In this document: piece after piece, positions 26,094 through 39,300 of the stretch
How the letters are laid out: every line of letters starts with the position of its first letter
Numbering within the stretch: the stretch's first letter is position 1
NCBI GenBank assembly: GCA_032622095.1
Contig: CP136064.1
Span: forward strand, 376,001-440,000
From: Siphonodentalium dalli
Lineage: Eukaryota; Mollusca; Scaphopoda; Gadilida; Siphonodentaliidae
Reading direction: 5' to 3'
Length of the DNA: 64,000 nucleotides
Position numbers and translations under genes: made by a program
The notes under the pieces: model-generated
Told to the model about the DNA's origin: nothing
Database searches by the model: none
What the model saw: only the letters and a program-made list of their open reading frames with translations

Positions 26094-28382
26094 ATGGTGG
26101 AGTACGGTTGGATATTTTCAATTTGGCGCATGTTTCTCCATACCGCGCCATGTCAAATCTGACATATCCGAATCGGGTTGTTATTTACAATGACTGCAGA
26201 AAATATATATCTTCATGGTGGAATGCAAATGTATGTTTAAAGGAACAGATGTATCTCAACTTAAAGGGACATAAGTAACACAGTCACCAACTTAAAGGGG
26301 TATCTGCTATAGACTGGTTCCATGGTGGAGTACGGTTGGATATTTTCAATTTGGCGCATGTTTCTCCCTACCGCGCCATGTCAAATCTGGCCATATCCGA
26401 ATCGGGTTGTCATTTACAATGACTACAGAAAATAAATATCTTCATGTTGGAATGCAAATGTATGTTTAAAGGAACATATGTATCTCAACTTAAAGGGACA
26501 TAAGTAACACAGTCACCAACTTTAAGGGGTATCTGCTATAGACTGGTTCCATGGTGGAGTACGGTTGGATATTTTCAATTTGGCGCTTGTTTCTCCATAC
26601 CGCGCCATGTCAAATCTGGCCATATCCGAATCGGGTTGTCATTTACAATGACTGCAGAAAATATATATCTTCATGGTGGAATGCAAATGTATGTTTAAAG
26701 GAACAGATGTATCTCAACTTAAAGGGACATAAGTAACACAGTCACCAACTTTAAGGGGTATCTGCTATAGACTGGTTTCATGGTGGAGTACGGTTGGATA
26801 TTTTCAATTTGGCGCATGTTTCTCCATACCGCGCCATGTCAAATCTGGCCATATCCGAATCGGGTTGTCATTTACAATGACTACAGAAAATAAATATCTT
26901 CATGTTGGAAAGCAAATGTATGTTTAAAGGAACAGATGTATCTCAACTTAAAGGGACATAAGTAACACAGTCACCAACTTTAAGGGGTATCTGCTATAGA
27001 CTGGTTCCATGGTGGAGTACGGTTGGATATTTTCAATTTGGCGCATGTTTCTCCATACCGCGCCATGTCAAATCTGGCCATATCCGAATCGGGTTGTTAT
27101 TTACAATGACTGCAGAAAATATATATCTTCATGGTGGAATGCAAATGTATGTTTAAAGGAACAGATGTATCTCAACTTAAAGGGACATAAGTAACACAGT
27201 CACCAACTTTAAGGGGTATCTGCTATAGACTGGTTCCATGGTGGAGTACGGTTGGATATTTTCTATTTGGCGCATGTTTCTCCATACCGCGCCATGTCAA
27301 ATCTGGCCATATCCGAATCGGGTTGTCATTTACAATGACTACAGAAAATAAATATCTTCATGTTGGAATGCAAATGTATGTTTAGAGGAACAGATGTATC
27401 TCAACTTAAAGGGACATAAGTAACACAGTCACCAACTTTAAGGGGTATCTGCTATAGACTGGTTCCATGGTGGAGTACGGTTGGATATTTTCTATTTGGC
27501 GCATGTTTCTCCATACCGCGCCATGTCAAATCTGGCCATATCCGAATCGGGTTGTCATTTACAATGACTGCAGAAAATATATAACTTCATGGTGGAATGC
27601 AAATGTATGTTTAAAGGAACAGATGTATCTCAACTTAAAGGGACATAACTAACACAGTCACCAACTTTAAGGGGTATCTGCTATAGACTGGTTTCATGGT
27701 GGAGTACGGTTGGATATTTTCAATTTGGCGCATGTTTCTCCATACCGCGCCATGTCAAATCTGGCCATATCCGAATCGGGTTGTCATTTACAATGACTAC
27801 AGAAAATAAATATCTTCATGTTGGAATGCAAATGTATGTTTAAAGGAACAGATGTATCTCAACTTAAAGGAACATAAGTAACACAGTCACCAACTTAACG
27901 AGGTGTCTGATTTAGACTGGTTCCATGGTGGAGTACGGTTGGATATTTTCTATTTGGCGCATGTTTCTCCATACCGCGCCATGTCAAATCTGGCCATATC
28001 CGAATCGGGTTGTCATTTACAATGACTACAGAAAATAAATATCTTCATGTTGGAATGCAAATGTATGTTTAAAGGAACAGATGTATCTCAACTTAAAGGG
28101 ACATAAGTAACACAGTCACCAACTTTAAGGGGTATCTGCTATAGACTGGTTCCATGGTGGAGTACGGTTGGATATTTTCTATTTGGCGCATGTTTCTCCA
28201 TACCGCGCCATGTCAAATCTGGCCATATCCGAATCGGGTTGTCATTTACAATGACTGCAGAAAATATATATCTTCATGGTGGAATGCAAATGTATGTTTA
28301 AAGGAACAGATGTATCTCAACTTAAAGGGACATAAGTAACACAGTCACCAACTTTAAGGGGTATCTGCTATAGACTGGTTTC
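26094..28382 (+). repeat. Irregular, less homogenised island
   Basis: Ten monomers with the highest density of private changes in the right-hand 57 kb. They include a 1-bp deletion in the A monomer at 26094 (AATCTGACATATCC), GAACATATG near 26473, TTTAGAGG near 27382, ATAACTTC near 27581, CATAACTAAC near 27645, and AAAGGAACAT plus AACGAGGTG near 27867-27905. Monomers at 27238, 27467, 27925 and 28154 combine CTATTTGG with alleles not seen in the main types. The island may be an older segment that escaped the latest homogenisation. Confidence 0.8.
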
Positions 28383-31359
28383 ATGGTGGAGTACGGTTGG
28401 ATATTTTCAATTTGGCGCATGTTTCTCCATACCGCGCCATGTCAAATCTGGCCATATCCGAATCGGGTTGTCATTTACAATGACTGCAGAAAATATATAT
28501 CTTCATGTTGGAATGCAAATGTATGTTTAAAGGAACAGATGTATCTCAACTTAAAGGGACATAAGTAACACAGTCACCAACTTTAAGGGGTATCTGCTAT
28601 AGACTGGTTCCATGGTGGAGTACGGTTGGATATTTTCTATTTGGCGCATGTTTCTCCATACCGCGCCATGTCAAATCTGACCATATCCGAATCGGGTTGT
28701 CATTTACAATGACTGCAGAAAATATATATCTTCATGTTGGAATGCAAATGTATGTTTAAAGAAACAGATGTATCTCAACTTAAAGGGACATAAGTAACAC
28801 AGTCACCAACTTTAAGGGGTATCTGCTATAGACTGGTTCCATGGTGGAGTACTGTTGGATATTTTCAATTTGGCGCATGTTTCTCCATACCGCGCCATGT
28901 CAAATCTGGCCATATCCGAATCGGGTTGTCATTTACAATGACTACAGAAAATAAATATCTTCATGTTGGAATGCAAATGTATGTTTAAAGGAACACATGT
29001 ATCTCAACTTAAAGGGACATAAGTAACACAGTCACCAACTTTAAGGGGTATCTGCTATAGACTGGTTCCATGGTGGAGTACGGTTGGATATTTTCAATTT
29101 GGCGCATGTTTTTCCATACCGCGCCATGTCAAATCTGGCCATATCCGAATCGGGTTGTCATTTACAATGACTACAGAAAATAAATATCTTCATGTTGGAA
29201 AGCAAATGTATGTTTAAAGGAACAGATGTATCTCAACTTAAAGGGACATAAGTAACACAGTCACCAACTTAAAAGGGTATCTGCTATAGACTGGTTCCAT
29301 GGTGGAGTACGGCTGGATATTTTCAATTTGGCGCATGTTTCTCCATACCGCGCCATGTCAAATCTGGCCATATCCGAATCGGGTTGTCATTTACAATGAC
29401 TGCAGAAAATATATATCTTCATGTTGGAATGCAAATGTATGTTTAAAGGAACAGATGTATCTCAACTTAAAGGGACATAAGTAACACAGTCACCAACTTT
29501 AAGGGGTATCTGCTATAGACTGGTTACATGGTGGAGTACGGTTGGATATTTTCTATTTGGCGCATGTTTCTCCATACCGCGCCATGTCAAATCTGGCCAT
29601 ATCCGAATCGGGTTGTCATTTACAATGACTACAGAAAATAAATATCTTCATGTTGGAATGCAAATGTATGTTTAAAGAAACAGATGTATCTCAACTTAAA
29701 GGGACATAAGTAACACAGTCACCAACTTTAAGGGGTATCTGCTATAGACTGGTTCCATGGTGGAGTACTGTTGGATATTTTCAATTTGGCGCATGTTTCT
29801 CCATACCGCGCCATGTCAAATCTGGCCATATCCGAATCGGGTAGTCATTTACAATGACTACAGAAAATAAATATCTTCATGTTGGAATGCAAATGTATGT
29901 TTAAAGGAACACATGTATCTCAACTTAAAGGGACATAAGTAACACAGTCACCAACTTTAAGGGGTATCTGCTATAGACTGGTTCCATGGTGGAGTACGGT
30001 TGGATATTTTCAATTTGGCGCATGTTTTTCCATACCGCGCCATGTCAAATCTGGCCATATCCGAATCGGGTTGTCATTTACAATGACTACAGAAAATAAA
30101 TATCTTCATGTTGGAAAGCAAATGTATGTTTAAAGGAACAGATGTATCTCAACTTAAAGGGACATAAGTAACACAGTCACCAACTTAAAGGGGTATCTGC
30201 TATAGACTGGTTCCATGGTGGAGTACGGTTGGATATTTTCAATTTGGCGCATGTTTCTCCATACCGCGCCATGTCAAATCTGGCCATATCCGAATCGGGT
30301 TGTTATTTACAATGACTGCAGAAAATATATATCTTCATGGTGGAATGCAAATGTATGTTTAAAGGAACAGATGTATCTCAACTTAAAGGGACATAAGTAA
30401 CACAGTCACCAACTTAAAGGGGTATCTGCTATAGACTGGTTCCATGGTGGAGTACGGTTGGATATTTTCAATTTGGCGCATGTTTCTCCCTACCGCGCCA
30501 TGTCAAATCTGGCCATATCCGAATCGGGTTGTCATTTACAATGACTACAGAAAATAAATATCTTCATGTTGGAATGCAAATGTATGTTTAAAGGAACAGA
30601 TGTATCTCAACTTAAAGGGACATAAGTAACACAGTCACCAACTTTAAGGGGTATCTGCTATAGACTGGTTCCATGGTGGAGTACGGTTGGATATTTTCAA
30701 TTTGGCGCTTGTTTCTCCATACCGCGCCATGTCAAATCTGGCCATATCCGAATCGGGTTGTCATTTACAATGACTGCAGAAAATATATATCTTCATGGTG
30801 GAATGCAAATGTATGTTTAAAGGAACAGATGTATCTCAACTTAAAGGGACATAAGTAACACAGTCACCAACTTTAAGGGGTATCTGCTATAGACTGGTTT
30901 CATGGTGGAGTACGGTTGGATATTTTCAATTTGGCGCATGTTTCTCCATACCGCGCCATGTCAAATCTGGCCATATCCGAATCGGGTTGTCATTTACAAT
31001 GACTGCAGAAAATATATATCTTCATGTTGGAATGCAAATGTATGTTTAAAGGAACAGATGTATCTCAACTTAAAGGGACATAAGTAACACAGTCACCAAC
31101 TTTAAGGGGTATCTGCTATAGACTGGTTCCATGGTGGAGTACGGTTGGATATTTTCTATTTGGCGCATGTTTCTCCATACCGCGCCATGTCAAATCTGGC
31201 CATATCCGAATCGGGTTGTCATTTACAATGACTGCAGAAAATATATATCTTCATGTTGGAATGCAAATGTATGTTTAAAGGAACAGATGTATCTCAACTT
31301 AAAGGGACATAAGTAACACAGTCACCAACTTTAAGGGGTATCTGCTATAGACTGGTTCC
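28383..31359 (+). repeat. Phrase E-F-G-H-E'-P-G2-H-A-B-C-E-F
   Basis: Thirteen monomers, which with the following K match 48077-51282 at a constant displacement of 19694 bp (86 monomers). Shared rare marks are ACGGCTGG (29299), GTTACATGG with CTATTTGG (29528) and GGGTAGTC (29757). The F monomer at 28612 has a private ATCTGACC, which closes its reading frame. Confidence 0.83.
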
Positions 31360-33878
31360 ATGGTGGAGTACGGTTGGATATTTTCAATTTGGCGCATGTT
31401 TCTCCCTACCGCGCCATGTCAGATCTGGCCATATCCGAATCGGGTTGTCATTTACAATGACTGCAGAAAATAAATATCTTCATGTTGGAATGCAAATGTA
31501 TGTTTAAAGGAACAGATGTATCTCAACTTAAAGGGACATAAGTAACACAGTCACCAACTTTAAGGGGTATCTGCTATAGACTGGTTACATGGTGGAGTAC
31601 GGTTGGATATTTTCAATTTTGCGCATGTTTCTCCATACCGCGCCATGTCAAATCTGGCCATATCCTAATCGGGTTGTCATTTACAATGACTGCAGAAAAT
31701 AAATATCTTCATGTTAGAATGCAAATGTATGTTTAAAGGAACAGATGTATCTCAACTTAAAGGGACATAAGTAACACAGTCACCAACTTAAAGAGGTGTC
31801 TGATTTAGACTGGTTCCATGGTGGAGTACGGTTGGATATTTTCTATTTGGCGCATGTTTCTCCATACCGCGCCATGTCAAATCTGGCCATATCCGAATCG
31901 GGTTGTCATTTACAATGACTACAGAAAATAAATATCTTCATGTTGGAATGCAAATGTATGTTTAAAGAAACAGATGTATCTCAACTTAAAGGGACATAAG
32001 TAACACAGTCACCAACTTTAAGGGGTATCTGCTATAGACTGGTTCCATGGTGGAGTACGGTTGGATATTTTCTATTTGGCGCATGTTTCTCCATACCGCG
32101 CCATGTCAAATCTGGCCATATCCGAATCGGGTTGTCATTTACAATGACTACAGAAAATAAATATCTTCATGGTGGAATGCAAATGTATGTTTAAAGGAAC
32201 AGATGTATCTCAACTTAAAGGGACATAAGTAACACAGTCATTAACTTTAAGGGGTATCTGCTATAGACTGGTTCCATGGTGGAGTACGGTTGGATATTTT
32301 CAATTTGGCGCATGTTTCTCCATACCGCGCCATGTCAAATCTGGCCATATCCGAATCGGGTTGTCATTTACAATGACTGCAGAAAATAATTATCTTCATT
32401 TTGGAATGCAAATGTATGTTTAAAGGAACAGATGTATCTCAACTTAAAGGGACATAAGTAACACAGTCACCAACTTAAAGAGGTGTCTGATTTAGACTGG
32501 TTCCATGGTGGAGTACGGTTGGATATTTTCTATTTGGCGCATGTTTCTCCATACCGCGCCATGTCAAATCTGGCCATATCCGAATCGGGTTGTCATTTAC
32601 AATGACTACAGAAAATAAATATCTTCATGTTGGAATGCAAATGTATGTTTAAAGGAACACATGTATCTCAACTTAAAGGGACATAAGTAACACAGTCACC
32701 AACTTTAAGGGGTATCTGCTATAGACTGGTTCCATGGTGGAGTACGGTTGGATATTTTCAATTTGGCGCATGTTTTTCCATACCGCGCCATGTCAAATCT
32801 GGCCATATCCGAATCGGGTTGTCATTTACAATGACTACAGAAAATAAATATCTTCATGTTGGAAAGCAAATGTATGTTTAAAGGAACAGATGTATCTCAA
32901 CTTAAAGGGACATAAGTAACACAGTCACCAACTTAAAGGGGTATCTGCTATAGACTGGTTCCATGGTGGAGTACGGTTGGATATTTTCAATTTGGCGCAT
33001 GTTTCTCCATACCGCGCCATGTCAAATCTGGCCATATCCGAATCGGGTTGTTATTTACAATGACTGTAGAAAATATATATCTTCATGGTGGAATGCAAAT
33101 GTATGTTTAAAGGAACAGATGTATCTCAACTTAAAGGGACATAAGTAACACAGTCACCAACTTAAAGGGGTATCTGCTATAGACTGGTTCCATGGTGGAG
33201 TACGGTTGGATATTTTCAATTTGGCGCATGTTTCTCCCTACCGCGCCATGTCAAATCTGGCCATATCCGAATCGGGTTGTCATTTACAATGACTACAGAA
33301 AATAAATATCTTCATGTTGGAATGCAAATGTATGTTTAAAGGAACAGATGTATCTCAACTTAAAGGGACATAAGTAACACAGTCACCAACTTTAAGGGGT
33401 ATCTGCTATAGACTGGTTCCATGGTGGAGTACGGTTGGATATTTTCAATTTGGCGCTTGTTTCTCCATACCGCGCCATGTCAAATCTGGCCATATCCGAA
33501 TCGGGTTGTCATTTACAATGACTGCAGAAAATATATATCTTCATGGTGGAATGCAAATGTATGTTTAAAGGAACAGATGTATCTCAACTTAAAGGGACAT
33601 AAGTAACACAGTCACCAACTTTAAGGGGTATCTGCTATAGACTGGTTTCATGGTGGAGTACGGTTGGATATTTTCAATTTGGCGCATGTTTCTCCATACC
33701 GCGCCATGTCAAATCTGGCCATATCCGAATCGGGTTGTCATTTACAATGACTGCAGAAAATATATATCTTCATGTTGGAATGCAAATGTATGTTTAAAGG
33801 AACAGATGTATCTCAACTTAAAGGGACATAAGTAACACAGTCACCAACTTTAAGGGGTATCTGCTATAGACTGGTTCC
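31360..33878 (+). repeat. 11-monomer higher-order unit, copy 1
   Basis: Order K L M N I J H A B C E, 2519 bp. It is marked by TCAGATCTGG (a BglII-type AGATCT) in K near 31420 and GTCATTAAC in N near 32238. The L and I monomers each end in the rare tail cassette. The A monomer at 32963 has a private ACTGTAG. Confidence 0.88.
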
Positions 33879-36397
33879 ATGGTGGAGTACGGTTGGATAT
33901 TTTCAATTTGGCGCATGTTTCTCCCTACCGCGCCATGTCAGATCTGGCCATATCCGAATCGGGTTGTCATTTACAATGACTGCAGAAAATAAATATCTTC
34001 ATGTTGGAATGCAAATGTATGTTTAAAGGAACAGATGTATCTCAACTTAAAGGGACATAAGTAACACAGTCACCAACTTTAAGGGGTATCTGCTATAGAC
34101 TGGTTACATGGTGGAGTACGGTTGGATATTTTCAATTTTGCGCATGTTTCTCCATACCGCGCCATGTCAAATCTGGCCATATCCTAATCGGGTTGTCATT
34201 TACAATGACTGCAGAAAATAAATATCTTCATGTTAGAATGCAAATGTATGTTTAAAGGAACAGATGTATCTCAACTTAAAGGGACATAAGTAACACAGTC
34301 ACCAACTTAAAGAGGTGTCTGATTTAGACTGGTTCCATGGTGGAGTACGGTTGGATATTTTCTATTTGGCGCATGTTTCTCCATACCGCGCCATGTCAAA
34401 TCTGGCCATATCCGAATCGGGTTGTCATTTACAATGACTACAGAAAATAAATATCTTCATGTTGGAATGCAAATGTATGTTTAAAGAAACAGATGTATCT
34501 CAACTTAAAGGGACATAAGTAACACAGTCACCAACTTTAAGGGGTATCTGCTATAGACTGGTTCCATGGTGGAGTACGGTTGGATATTTTCTATTTGGCG
34601 CATGTTTCTCCATACCGCGCCATGTCAAATCTGGCCATATCCGAATCGGGTTGTCATTTACAATGACTACAGAAAATAAATATCTTCATGGTGGAATGCA
34701 AATGTATGTTTAAAGGAACAGATGTATCTCAACTTAAAGGGACATAAGTAACACAGTCATTAACTTTAAGGGGTATCTGCTATAGACTGGTTCCATGGTG
34801 GAGTACGGTTGGATATTTTCAATTTGGCGCATGTTTCTCCATACCGCGCCATGTCAAATCTGGCCATATCCGAATCGGGTTGTCATTTACAATGACTGCA
34901 GAAAATAATTATCTTCATTTTGGAATGCAAATGTATGTTTAAAGGAACAGATGTATCTCAACTTAAAGGGACATAAGTAACACAGTCACCAACTTAAAGA
35001 GGTGTCTGATTTAGACTGGTTCCATGGTGGAGTACGGTTGGATATTTTCTATTTGGCGCATGTTTCTCCATACCGCGCCATGTCAAATCTGGCCATATCC
35101 GAATCGGGTTGTCATTTACAATGACTACAGAAAATAAATATCTTCATGTTGGAATGCAAATGTATGTTTAAAGGAACACATGTATCTCAACTTAAAGGGA
35201 CATAAGTAACACAGTCACCAACTTTAAGGGGTATCTGCTATAGACTGGTTCCATGGTGGAGTACGGTTGGATATTTTCAATTTGGCGCATGTTTTTCCAT
35301 ACCGCGCCATGTCAAATCTGGCCATATCCGAATCGGGTTGTCATTTACAATGACTACAGAAAATAAATATCTTCATGTTGGAAAGCAAATGTATGTTTAA
35401 AGGAACAGATGTATCTCAACTTAAAGGGACATAAGTAACACAGTCACCAACTTAAAGGGGTATCTGCTATAGACTGGTTCCATGGTGGAGTACGGTTGGA
35501 TATTTTCAATTTGGCGCATGTTTCTCCATACCGCGCCATGTCAAATCTGGCCATATCCGAATCGGGTTGTTATTTACAATGACTGCAGAAAATATATATC
35601 TTCATGGTGGAATGCAAATGTATGTTTAAAGGAACAGATGTATCTCAACTTAAAGGGACATAAGTAACACAGTCACCAACTTAAAGGGGTATCTGCTATA
35701 GACTGGTTCCATGGTGGAGTACGGTTGGATATTTTCAATTTGGCGCATGTTTCTCCCTACCGCGCCATGTCAAATCTGGCCATATCCGAATCGGGTTGTC
35801 ATTTACAATGACTACAGAAAATAAATATCTTCATGTTGGAATGCAAATGTATGTTTAAAGGAACAGATGTATCTCAACTTAAAGGGACATAAGTAACACA
35901 GTCACCAACTTTAAGGGGTATCTGCTATAGACTGGTTCCATGGTGGAGTACGGTTGGATATTTTCAATTTGGCGCTTGTTTCTCCATACCGCGCCATGTC
36001 AAATCTGGCCATATCCGAATCGGGTTGTCATTTACAATGACTGCAGAAAATATATATCTTCATGGTGGAATGCAAATGTATGTTTAAAGGAACAGATGTA
36101 TCTCAACTTAAAGGGACATAAGTAACACAGTCACCAACTTTAAGGGGTATCTGCTATAGACTGGTTTCATGGTGGAGTACGGTTGGATATTTTCAATTTG
36201 GCGCATGTTTCTCCATACCGCGCCATGTCAAATCTGGCCATATCCGAATCGGGTTGTCATTTACAATGACTACAGAAAATAAATATCTTCATGTTGGAAA
36301 GCAAATGTATGTTTAAAGGAACAGATGTATCTCAACTTAAAGGGACATAAGTAACACAGTCACCAACTTAAAGGGGTATCTGCTATAGACTGGTTCC
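33879..36397 (+). repeat. 11-monomer higher-order unit, copy 2
   Basis: Repeats K L M N I J H A B C at a constant 2519 bp; the eleventh monomer is D instead of E. The AGATCT and GTCATTAAC marks recur near 33939 and 34757. Confidence 0.88.
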
Positions 36398-39300
36398 ATG
36401 GTGGAGTACGGTTGGATATTTTCAATTTGGCGCATGTTTCTCCATACCGCGCCATGTCAAATCTGGCCATATCCGAATCGGGTTGTTATTTACAATGACT
36501 GCAGAAAATATATATCTTCATGGTGGAATGCAAATGTATGTTTAAAGGAACAGATGTATCTCAACTTAAAGGGACATAAGTAACACAGTCACCAACTTAA
36601 AGGGGTATCTGCTATAGACTGGTTCCATGGTGGAGTACGGTTGGATATTTTCAATTTGTCGCATGTTTCTCCCTACCGCGCCATGTCAAATCTGGCCATA
36701 TCCGAATCGGGTTGTCATTTACAATGACTACAGAAAATAAATATCTTCATGTTGGAATGCAAATGTATGTTTAAAGGAACAGATGTATCTCAACTTAAAG
36801 GGACATAAGTAACACAGTCACCAACTTTAAGGGGTATCTGCTATAGACTGGTTCCATGGTGGAGTACGGTTGGATATTTTCAATTTGGCGCTTGTTTCTC
36901 CATACCGCGCCATGTCAAATCTGGCCATATCCGAATCGGGTTGTCATTTACAATGACTGCAGAAAATATATATCTTCATGGTGGAATGCAAATGTATGTT
37001 TAAAGGAACAGATGTATCTCAACTTAAAGGGACATAAGTAACACAGTCACCAACTTTAAGGGGTATCTGCTATAGACTGGTTTCATGGTGGAGTACGGTT
37101 GGATATTTTCAATTTGGCGCATGTTTCTCCATACCGCGCCATGTCAAATCTGGCCATATCCGAATCGGGTTGTCATTTACAATGACTGCAGAAAATAATT
37201 ATCTTCATTTTGGAATGCAAATGTATGTTTAAAGGAACAGATGTATCTCAACTTAAAGGGACATAAGTAACACAGTCACCAACTTAAAGAGGTGTCTGAT
37301 TTAGACTGGTTCCATGGTGGAGTACGGTTGGATATTTTCTATTTGGCGCATGTTTCTCCATACCGCGCCATGTCAAATCTGGCCATATCCGAATCGGGTT
37401 GTCATTTACAATGACTACAGAAAATAAATATCTTCATGTTGGAATGCAAATGTATGTTTAAAGGAACACATGTATCTCAACTTAAAGGGACATAAGTAAC
37501 ACAGTCACCAACTTTAAGGGGTATCTGCTATAGACTGGTTCCATGGTGGAGTACGGTTGGATATTTTCAATTTGGCGCATGTTTTTCCATACCGCGCCAT
37601 GTCAAATCTGGCCATATCCGAATCGGGTTGTCATTTACAATGACTACAGAAAATAAATATCTTCATGTTGGAAAGCAAATGTATGTTTAAAGGAACAGAT
37701 GTATCTCAACTTAAAGGGACATAAGTAACACAGTCACCAACTTAAAGGGGTATCTGCTATAGACTGGTTCCATGGTGGAGTACGGTTGGATATTTTCAAT
37801 TTGGCGCATGTTTCTCCATACCGCGCCATGTCAAATCTGGCCATATCCGAATCGGGTTGTTATTTACAATGACTGCAGAAAATATATATCTTCATGGTGG
37901 AATGCAAATGTATGTTTAAAGGAACAGATGTATCTCAACTTAAAGGGACATAAGTAACACAGTCACCAACTTAAAGGGGTATCTGCTATAGACTGGTTCC
38001 ATGGTGGAGTACGGTTGGATATTTTCAATTTGGCGCATGTTTCTCCCTACCGCGCCATGTCAAATCTGGCCATATCCGAATCGGGTTGTCATTTACAATG
38101 ACTACAGAAAATAAATATCTTCATGTTGGAATGCAAATGTATGTTTAAAGGAACAGATGTATCTCAACTTAAAGGGACATAAGTAACACAGTCACCAACT
38201 TTAAGGGGTATCTGCTATAGACTGGTTCCATGGTGGAGTACGGTTGGATATTTTCAATTTGGCGCTTGTTTCTCCATACCGCGCCATGTCAAATCTGGCC
38301 ATATCCGAATCGGGTTGTCATTTACAATGACTGCAGAAAATATATATCTTCATGGTGGAATGCAAATGTATGTTTAAAGGAACAGATGTATCTCAACTTA
38401 AAGGGACATAAGTAACACAGTCACCAACTTTAAGGGGTATCTGCTATAGACTGGTTTCATGGTGGAGTACGGTTGGATATTTTCAATTTGGCGCATGTTT
38501 CTCCATACCGCGCCATGTCAAATCTGGCCATATCCGAATCGGGTTGTCATTTACAATGACTACAGAAAATAAATATCTTCATGTTGGAAAGCAAATGTAT
38601 GTTTAAAGGAACAGATGTATCTCAACTTAAAGGGACATAAGTAACACAGTCACCAACTTAAAGGGGTATCTGCTATAGACTGGTTCCATGGTGGAGTACG
38701 GTTGGATATTTTCAATTTGGCGCATGTTTCTCCATACCGCGCCATGTCAAATCTGGCCATATCCGAATCGGGTTGTTATTTACAATGACTGCAGAAAATA
38801 TATATCTTCATGGTGGAATGCAAATGTATGTTTAAAGGAACAGATGTATCTCAACTTAAAGGGACATAAGTAACACAGTCACCAACTTAAAGGGGTATCT
38901 GCTATAGACTGGTTCCATGGTGGAGTACGGTTGGATATTTTCAATTTGGCGCATGTTTCTCCCTACCGCGCCATGTCAAATCTGGCCATATCCGAATCGG
39001 GTTGTCATTTACAATGACTACAGAAAATAAATATCTTCATGTTGGAATGCAAATGTATGTTTAAAGGAACAGATGTATCTCAACTTAAAGGGACATAAGT
39101 AACACAGTCACCAACTTTAAGGGGTATCTGCTATAGACTGGTTCCATGGTGGAGTACGGTTGGATATTTTCAATTTGGCGCTTGTTTCTCCATACCGCGC
39201 CATGTCAAATCTGGCCATATCCGAATCGGGTTGTCATTTACAATGACTGCAGAAAATATATATCTTCATGGTGGAATGCAAATGTATGTTTAAAGGAACA

